In this document: positions 1 to 7,241 of the stretch, in pieces | How the letters are laid out: each line of letters starts with the position of its first letter | Position numbering within the stretch: position 1 is the first letter of the stretch | Origin: Anaerolineales bacterium | GTDB taxonomy: Bacteria; Chloroflexota; Anaerolineae; Anaerolineales; DRMV01 | Direction: 5' to 3' | NCBI GenBank assembly: GCA_026985785.1 | Contig: JALSPT010000232.1 | Coordinates: forward strand, 1-7,241 | Length of the DNA stretch: 7,241 nucleotides | The notes under the pieces: generated by a model | What the model saw: the letters and a program-made list of their open reading frames with translations, nothing else | Databases searched by the model: none | Told to the model about the DNA's origin: nothing | Made by a program: the position numbers and the translations under genes

Positions 1-428
1 CCAACGTGGCCATTTGGGCGGCCATTCCCCTCGCCTCGCCGAGTGCTGCCCGGATGGCGAGGCACTTGCTGGAGCAATTGGATGCCATCATCGTGCCTGC
101 GTTGTGGGTGTACGAGGTCACCAGCACCATCCACAAGATCGCCGTGACCAGGCGCTTCCCAGAGCCGGCAGCCCTGACTATTTTGGAACAGCTTTTTCGC
201 TTGCCCGATGACATTGTACCGGCAGATGCGGGGCTGGCGGAGGCTGCTTACCGTTGGGCCACCCGCCTGGGCCAATCCAAAGCCTACGACGCCGCTTACC
301 TTGCCCTGGCCGAGCGTTTGGGCGCGCCGTTTTGGACCGGCGATCAGCGGCTCTACCGCCGCGCCCGGCAGGTGAGCGCCGATTTCGTGCAGTGGCTGGG
401 GGAAGCCCCCGCTGCCGGCCCACGGTGA
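1..428 (+). CDS. PIN-domain ribonuclease, VapC-like toxin (5' end outside window)
   Basis: Probable metal-dependent PIN-fold endoribonuclease of the VapC toxin type; characterised members cleave tRNA or other RNA and are neutralised by a small antitoxin. The open frame reaches the left edge: codon AAC at 3-5 precedes a GTG at 6, and the readable start Asn-Val-Ala-Ile-Trp matches the family's D-x-N/S beta-1 strand just after its first catalytic Asp. That Asp and the true start therefore probably lie just upstream, and the GTG at 6 is unlikely to be the start. Numbering from that GTG, acidic-site candidates are Glu37 (in VYEVTS), Asp95 (in AYDAAYLAL) and Asp113 (in TGDQRL), the usual E...D...D spacing. 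The stop is TGA at 426-428. No antitoxin gene is visible; in this family it normally lies upstream, outside the window. Family assignment is fairly secure. The toxin role and RNA target are inferred. Confidence 0.78.
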   Translation, partial: NVAIWAAIPLASPSAARMARHLLEQLDAIIVPALWVYEVTSTIHKIAVTRRFPEPAALTILEQLFRLPDDIVPADAGLAEAAYRWATRLGQSKAYDAAYLALAERLGAPFWTGDQRLYRRARQVSADFVQWLGEAPAAGPR

Positions 429-445
429 ACCCCTATGACCCCTAC

Positions 446-450
446 GGAGG
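446..450 (+). promoter_or_regulatory. Ribosome binding site deciding the ATPase start at 456
   Basis: GGAGG lies five bases upstream of the ATG at 456. An in-frame ATG at 435 lies upstream of this site and would place GGAGG inside the coding sequence. The protein beginning at 456 (MPNPFYYGG...) also has the N-terminus expected of this ATPase family, so 456 is preferred. Confidence 0.7.
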
Positions 451-455
451 TTGTC

Positions 456-932
456 ATGCCCAACCCCTTCTACTACGGCGGCGCGGTGGAGCCGCGCTAT
501 TTCGTCGGGCGGCGCAGGGAACTGGCACAGGTCTTTACCGCCCTTGGCCAGTTGCCCTTTGGCCAGCCTCAACACGTCAACATCTACGGCGAGAAGCGCA
601 TTGGCAAATCCTCCCTCCTCAAGCGCATTCAGCAGGAAGGCCGCAGCCACCCTGACCTGCAAAACCACCTCTTTCTGTATTGTGACGCCGCGGGCATGAC
701 CTCGCCGGAGGCCTTTTTTCGCCATCTCCTTGGTGAACTGGAACATGCGCCCGCGGACGCCCCTCTGGGCGAGGCCGTGAAAGCCGCACTGCGCGCCCAC
801 CCCCGCCCGCCGGTGTGCCTGCTCGACGAACTCGGGGTCTGGGTCAGGCATCCCGACCGCTTTCCCGACACCTTTTACGAGCAACTGCGCTCGTGGATGG
901 AGGAAGAGGGGTTGCTGGGGAACGCCAAGTAA
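456..932 (+). CDS. Truncated P-loop (AAA/STAND-type) ATPase, probable gene remnant
   Basis: A 158-residue protein that starts like a nucleotide-binding ATPase of the archaeal-ATPase/STAND type. An N-terminal segment NPFYYGGAVEPRYFVGRRREL (residues 3-23) matches the 'FVGR-RE' box ahead of the P-loop. Walker A is GEKRIGKSS (45-53, Lys51) and Walker B is VCLLDE (120-125, Asp124-Glu125). The reading frame ends about 33 residues after Walker B. Family members usually continue with sensor 1, the rest of the ATPase fold and a C-terminal helical or effector region, typically to well over 300 residues, so sensor and lid regions are missing. The last residues (NAK) and the stop TAA (930-932) come from the CGCCAAG repeat. 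I found no continuation in the other forward frames downstream. It is probably a decayed or repeat-interrupted gene; a short functional ATP-binding protein is possible but less likely. It starts 27 bases after the PIN gene and may share its transcript. Confidence 0.66.
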   Translation: MPNPFYYGGAVEPRYFVGRRRELAQVFTALGQLPFGQPQHVNIYGEKRIGKSSLLKRIQQEGRSHPDLQNHLFLYCDAAGMTSPEAFFRHLLGELEHAPADAPLGEAVKAALRAHPRPPVCLLDELGVWVRHPDRFPDTFYEQLRSWMEEEGLLGNAK

Positions 933-947
933 CGCCAAGACGCCAAG
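921..947 (+). repeat. Short tandem repeat, CGCCAAG x3
   Basis: CGCCAAG occurs at 923-929, 933-939 and 941-947, with AAC or GA between copies. It overlaps the last codons and stop of the truncated ATPase. It marks the left boundary of the repeat island. Tandems of this general style are common as dispersed intergenic elements in several environmental phyla (general knowledge, not checked here). Confidence 0.75.
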
Positions 948-1032
948 AGGGCCTTTTGGGAGTGCGGCACCTGGGTGCCGCTTTCGAAGCGGCGACAAGC
1001 CTTCGCCTTCGCTCACGCCAGGGTCGCCGCGC

Positions 1033-1078
1033 GCCAAAAGGGCGCGGCGTCGCCGCGCCCCTACATCCAAAATCTGCG
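1033..1078 (+). repeat. Direct repeat module, copy A
   Basis: Copy A reads GCCAAAA, then a perfect GC hairpin (1040-1060), then CCCTACATCCAAA, then ATCTGCG. It aligns with copy B (1141-1185) at an offset of 108 bases with a handful of substitutions and one 1-base gap. Two of the differences fall in the hairpin loop. Confidence 0.72.
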
Positions 1079-1096
1079 CCATCTGCGAAATCTGCG
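1072..1096 (+). repeat. ATCTGCG tandem, three copies at 9-base period
   Basis: ATCTGCG is seen at 1072-1078, 1081-1087 and 1090-1096, separated by two-base spacers. A fourth isolated copy is at 1179-1185, at the end of module B. Read on the opposite strand it is the CGCAGAT-type tandem that occurs as a dispersed intergenic element in many bacterial genomes (general knowledge). Confidence 0.72.
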
Positions 1097-1118
1097 GTTT
1101 ACGTGCCGCTTTTGTAGA

Positions 1119-1137
1119 GGCAAGGCGCCGCCTTGCC
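1119..1137. repeat. Hairpin GGCAAGGC-GCC-GCCTTGCC
   Basis: A perfect 8-bp inverted repeat with a 3-base loop lies between the two module copies. It has the same overall shape (GC stem, three-base loop) as the hairpins in modules A and B but a different sequence, so it may be a related repeat-family member. No T run follows on the + strand. Confidence 0.6.
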
Positions 1138-1140
1138 CTG

Positions 1141-1185
1141 GCCGAAAGGGCGCGGCACTGCCGCACCCCTATACCAGAATCTGCG
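1141..1185 (+). repeat. Direct repeat module, copy B
   Basis: Copy B reads GCCGAAA, then an imperfect GC hairpin (1148-1168, one C-A mismatch), then CCTATACCAGA, then ATCTGCG. It ends three bases before the add stop codon on the opposite strand. See copy A at 1033-1078 for the alignment. Confidence 0.72.
1145..1168 (-). terminator. Possible intrinsic terminator of the secA-add transcript
   Basis: Read on the minus strand, a GC-rich hairpin (1168-1160 pairing with 1156-1148, one mismatch, 3-base loop) begins 19 bases after the add stop and is followed by TTT (1147-1145). A second perfect hairpin further on (1060-1040) is followed by TTTT (1039-1036). The T runs are short, so termination efficiency is uncertain. 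The hairpins belong to the repeat modules and may act as terminators only incidentally. Confidence 0.4.
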
Positions 1186-1187
1186 GC

Positions 1188-2221
1188 TTAGGGCGGCGTC
1201 TCCCCCGCATCCTGCCATGCTTTGTGGAAGGCCTGACGAAGCGCGGCGCGGTGCCCGCTGCTCAGGAAGGCGGCATCCAGCGCGGTGAGGGTCATTTGCC
1301 GAAGGCCGTTCCGCCCGATTCCCATGACTTCGTGCGCCAGGCGGAATTCGTGGCTCAGGTCGATGCCCGAAATGCTGGGGTCATCGGTGTTGAGGGTGAC
1401 GCGCAGCCCGGCGGCCAGCATCTTTGGCAGGGGGTGTTCTCGCAGCGTGGGCACCACGCCGCTTTGATAGTTGCTGGTAGGGCACACTTCGAAGGCTACG
1501 CCGCGTTCCCGGGCTAATGCCATCGCGTGGGGGTCTTCCAGCACGCGGATGCCGTGGCCGATGCGCTCGGCGTGCAGGCTTTCGATGGCTTCCGCCACGT
1601 TAGCCGCCGGCCCCCATTCGCCGGCGTGTACGGTGATGTGCAGCCCGGCCTGGCGGGCTTCCCGAAAGATGGGCGCGAAGGGGGCGGCAGGGTAGCGGCT
1701 TTCGTCGCCAGCAAGGTCGAGGCCCACCACGCCCCGCGTGCGGAACGAGGCGGCCAGTTCGGCGACTTCCGCGGCCAACCCCGGCGGTTCGTGGCGGTTG
1801 ACGCTGACGATCAGCCCCAGCACCACGCCGTGCTGCCGGGCGGCTTCGTGGGCGCTGGTCGTGACCCAGTCCATCACTTCGTAGAGCGAGAACCCCCGCG
1901 CGCGGGTGAGCGCCACGGGGGTGAAACGCAATTCCAAGTAGCGGATGTTGTCGGCGGCGGCGTCGGCCACCACTTCGGCGGTCAAGCGCTGGATGATTTC
2001 GGGCGAGCGGTAGAACAGCCGCAGGACGCGGAATTTGGAGAGGAAGTTTTCGGCGGTGAAGGGCTCGTGCTGGCGCACCTGTACCAGGGCGCGAAAGTGC
2101 TCGGCGGTGGGGGCGGGCAGGGTGAGTTGTTCGGCGCGTGCAATCTCGAAGAGGGAGCGCAGGCGCAGCGACCCTTCCAGATGGCGGTGCAACTCGGCCT
2201 TGGGCAAGGCGGAGAAATCCA

Positions 2222-2225
<4 letters not shown>
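1188..2225 (-). CDS. add: Adenosine deaminase family protein
   Basis: Zinc-dependent hydrolytic deaminase that converts adenosine to inosine plus ammonia in cytosolic purine salvage. It is 345 residues, typical of bacterial Add. All active-site features are visible: the HxH zinc pair in ELHRHLEGSL (His13, His15), GLDLAGDE (168-175), the third zinc His and catalytic Glu in HAGEWG (His200, Glu203), RIGHG with the catalytic His (His224), CPTSN (248-252), and NTDDPSISG with zinc Asp281 and Asp282. The ATG at 2225 overlaps the secA stop as ATGA (2225-2222) and has AGGA at 2236-2233, seven bases upstream. A second ATG at 2222 would shorten it by one residue. The open frame continues upstream inside secA, but nothing there resembles this family. 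Translational coupling to secA is likely. Close relatives can deaminate aminodeoxyfutalosine (menaquinone synthesis) instead of adenosine; the GDE-containing motif favours adenosine, but sequence reading alone does not settle the substrate. Confidence 0.93.
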
Positions 2226-6412
<4,187 letters not shown>

Positions 6413-6416
6413 AGGA

Positions 6417-6420
6417 CCTC
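6417..6420 (-). promoter_or_regulatory. Ribosome binding site of secA
   Basis: Minus-strand GAGG lies four bases before the ATG at 6412, a slightly short spacing. The SecA-typical N-terminus beginning at this ATG supports the start. Confidence 0.6.
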
Positions 6421-6482
6421 ATCAAATCGGTTAGGGGGCTTTTGGGGATGGGCTGTCGTCTTCCCCGTGTTGCCAACGTCGG

Positions 6483-6491
6483 ATTATAGCA
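6483..6491 (-). promoter_or_regulatory. secA-add promoter, extended -10 (TGCTATAAT)
   Basis: On the minus strand, TG (6491-6490), C, then a consensus TATAAT (6488-6483) forms an extended -10. Transcription would begin near 6476, leaving a leader of about 64 bases before secA. No good -35 is visible: the 17-base-spaced hexamer reads AAGTAT. The same ten bases GTGCTATAAT occur before the gene at 7040, which supports this being a real promoter class in the organism. Confidence 0.72.
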
Positions 6492-6501
6492 CGTTTGCCC
6501 G

Positions 6502-6510
6502 TGGTATACT
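6502..6510 (+). promoter_or_regulatory. OsmC-gene promoter, extended -10 (TGGTATACT)
   Basis: TG (6502-6503), G, then TATACT (6505-6510), one mismatch from consensus, forms an extended -10. The predicted start is near 6517, giving a leader of about 25 bases that includes the strong ribosome site. No recognisable -35; that position (about 6482-6487) is occupied by the secA -10 on the other strand. Confidence 0.68.
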
Positions 6511-6528
6511 TGCCGCCAAATTTTCGAC

Positions 6529-6535
6529 AAGGAGG
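6529..6535 (+). promoter_or_regulatory. Strong ribosome binding site of the OsmC-family gene
   Basis: A full AAGGAGG lies six bases before the ATG at 6542. It settles the start against a much longer open frame that begins at 6128 inside antisense secA. Confidence 0.85.
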
Positions 6536-6541
6536 CCCCCA

Positions 6542-7000
6542 ATGAGCAAAGCCGGTTGGCGCGAGGTCACAGCAGCCTGGACAGGACAAGGGTTGACGTT
6601 CATCGGCTCGAACCCGGCTGGCGGTGTGGTGCAAATGGGCGAACTGGACGGCGTGCCCGGCATCGCGCCGATGGAATTGCTGCTGGTCAGCGTGGCAGGG
6701 TGCACCGGCACCGACGTGGTGCACATTTTGAAGCACAAGAAGCGCCTGCCGCTGCGCGATGTGCGGGTGAGCGTGCGCGGCAAGCGACGGGAGGCGTACC
6801 CCCAGATCTATACCGAAGTGCACATCCACTACGAAATTTGGAGCGACGCCCCGTTGGCCGCCAAAGACGTCGAACAGGCTATTCGGCTTTCGCAGGAAAA
6901 GTACTGCTCGGCCAGCGCCATGCTGAAGGCCGTGGCCGAGGTGACCTACGATTACGTCTTGCATCAGCCGGAAGGAGCACCGCAAGACAAAGGCCATTAG
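6542..7000 (+). CDS. OsmC/Ohr family protein
   Basis: A 152-residue cytosolic protein of the OsmC/Ohr superfamily, whose studied members reduce organic or fatty-acid hydroperoxides with a reactive cysteine pair. Visible marks are the PMELLLVSVAGC segment (43-54), with the family Glu45 and first cysteine Cys54 (AGCTGTD), and the second cysteine Cys122 in KYCSAS, the usual helix positions for the redox pair. The length is typical. Strand-like segments at the N-terminus (GWREVTAAW, LTFIGSN) and in the middle (VRVSVRGKRR, YTEVHIHYEI) fit the fold. It resembles the broad YhfA-like OsmC branch more than classical Ohr, since the Ohr-type N-terminal motifs are not apparent; peroxidase activity is therefore inferred. 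It is transcribed divergently from secA through a shared palindromic promoter. No OxyR- or OhrR-type operator can be identified with confidence. Confidence 0.9.
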   Translation: MSKAGWREVTAAWTGQGLTFIGSNPAGGVVQMGELDGVPGIAPMELLLVSVAGCTGTDVVHILKHKKRLPLRDVRVSVRGKRREAYPQIYTEVHIHYEIWSDAPLAAKDVEQAIRLSQEKYCSASAMLKAVAEVTYDYVLHQPEGAPQDKGH

Positions 7001-7024
7001 CCACGCGGTAAGGCACCGTATCTG

Positions 7025-7033
7025 TGCTATAAT
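7025..7033 (+). promoter_or_regulatory. Extended -10 promoter TGCTATAAT, probably for a leaderless mRNA
   Basis: TG (7025-7026), C, TATAAT (7028-7033) is identical to the secA extended -10. Only six bases (TTCCCC) separate it from the ATG at 7040, so the predicted transcription start coincides with the A of the start codon. There is no -35 and no Shine-Dalgarno sequence. Confidence 0.68.
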
Positions 7034-7039
7034 TTCCCC

Positions 7040-7241
7040 ATGGCCGAGGTCTCCAACCATTCTCCACTGCGCGGCACTTTCCGCCCACTGGTCGGCAGCC
7101 GGCGCGGCGAGGCATACGCCTGGGGATTGGCAGGCGCGTTGGCGCTCACAGCGGCCATCACCGCCTGGCAGTTGGGCACCGTGCCCTGGTTCCTGTGGCT
7201 GCTGCTGGGGTTCTTCCTCGGCTCGGCCTTGCTCAGCACCT
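7040..7241 (+). CDS. Hypothetical membrane protein (3' end outside window)
   Basis: An open frame from ATG 7040 runs without a stop to the window edge, giving 67 readable residues. I do not recognise the family. The first 25 residues are polar and basic (Arg11, Arg15, Arg21, Arg22). They are followed by two closely spaced hydrophobic segments, about 26-44 (YAWGLAGALALTAAITAWQ) and 48-66 (rich in Trp, Leu, Phe), with a short turn containing a proline. This suggests an integral membrane protein with a cytoplasmic N-terminus and a two-helix hairpin or longer bundle. It starts 39 bases after the OsmC-family stop but has its own promoter-like element. No ribosome site is present, which supports leaderless expression. 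In-frame alternative starts are unattractive: the GTG at residue 48 falls at the start of the second helix. Confidence 0.62.
   Translation, partial: MAEVSNHSPLRGTFRPLVGSRRGEAYAWGLAGALALTAAITAWQLGTVPWFLWLLLGFFLGSALLST

Larger units (their letters stand above)
921..1186. repeat. Composite intergenic repeat island with GC hairpins
   Basis: This gap between the convergent ATPase remnant and add holds no credible gene. From left to right it contains a CGCCAAG tandem (923-947), a hairpin 964-971/974-981 that shares bases with a second one at 977-983/987-993, and a longer-range inverted repeat GCGGCGAC (989-996) with GTCGCCGC (1023-1030). These are followed by a perfect 9-bp stem with a 3-base loop (1040-1048/1052-1060), an ATCTGCG tandem (1072-1096), an 8-bp stem GGCAAGGC/GCCTTGCC (1119-1126/1130-1137), and a 9-bp stem with one mismatch (1148-1156/1160-1168). 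The island ends with another ATCTGCG, two bases from the add stop. This looks like accumulated dispersed repeat elements, not one inserted transposon: I see no transposase frame or terminal target duplication. Confidence 0.72.
6483..6510. repeat. Imperfect promoter palindrome joining the two divergent -10 elements
   Basis: The left arm ATTATAGCACG (6483-6493) and right arm CGTGGTATACT (6500-6510) are inverted copies with nine of eleven positions matching, separated by TTTGCC. Each outer end is a -10 hexamer. The inner CACG/CGTG half-sites could also serve a dimeric regulator, but I cannot name one. Confidence 0.6.

Noticed and set aside
1..932. PIN nuclease plus P-loop ATPase as a two-gene defence or conflict system
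   Set aside because: The ATPase lacks everything after Walker B and its stop lies in a repeat; the PIN gene's usual partner would be upstream. Adjacency alone is not enough.
1072..1185. Spaced ATCTGCG copies as a CRISPR array
   Set aside because: Repeats are 7 bases with 2-base spacers, far too short, and there are no cas genes.
975..1517. 180-codon open frame crossing the repeat island into antisense add
   Set aside because: It translates hairpin repeats and then antisense add; no domain, no ribosome site.
6434..6452. G-quadruplex in the secA leader region
   Set aside because: Only three runs of three or more G are close together on the plus strand; a fourth suitable run is missing.

Overview
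The window is GC-rich, densely coded bacterial DNA. Its features best fit the Chloroflexota, probably an Anaerolineae-type genome: a very long SecA without the usual zinc tail, extended -10 promoters of the form TGCTATAAT, and an intergenic island made of GC hairpins, CGCCAAG tandems and ATCTGCG tandems. This placement is inferred from style and is not proven by any single marker.

Left edge (1-932, + strand): the 3' part of a PIN-domain (VapC-like) ribonuclease gene, cut by the window border. It is followed 27 bases later by a P-loop ATPase gene that stops just after Walker B and looks like a truncated remnant. The ATPase stop codon lies inside a short tandem repeat. That repeat opens an island of about 265 bases (921-1186) of dispersed-repeat material, containing several GC hairpins and two diverged copies of a module of about 45 bases. 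No gene is visible in the island.

Centre (1188-6412, - strand): a two-gene unit, secA then add. secA encodes a 1396-residue SecA translocase motor with large insertions and a lysine/arginine tail. add encodes a 345-residue adenosine deaminase-family enzyme. The genes overlap by four bases (ATGA), so add is probably translationally coupled to secA. The first repeat-island hairpin lies 19 bases beyond the add stop and is followed by a short T run, so the island may also terminate this transcript.

Right side (6413-7241, + strand): a 129-base divergent control region separates secA from an OsmC/Ohr-family thiol protein gene. The two extended -10 elements form one imperfect palindrome in which each -10 occupies the -35 position of the other promoter. 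After the OsmC gene, a third extended -10 lies six bases before the ATG of a membrane-protein gene that runs off the window, which is the geometry of a leaderless mRNA.

The secA, add and osmC-like genes are housekeeping or stress functions. I see no convincing new multi-gene system. The points most worth a second look are the SecA architecture, the interlocked divergent promoter, the leaderless start and the repeat island that ends the ATPase remnant.
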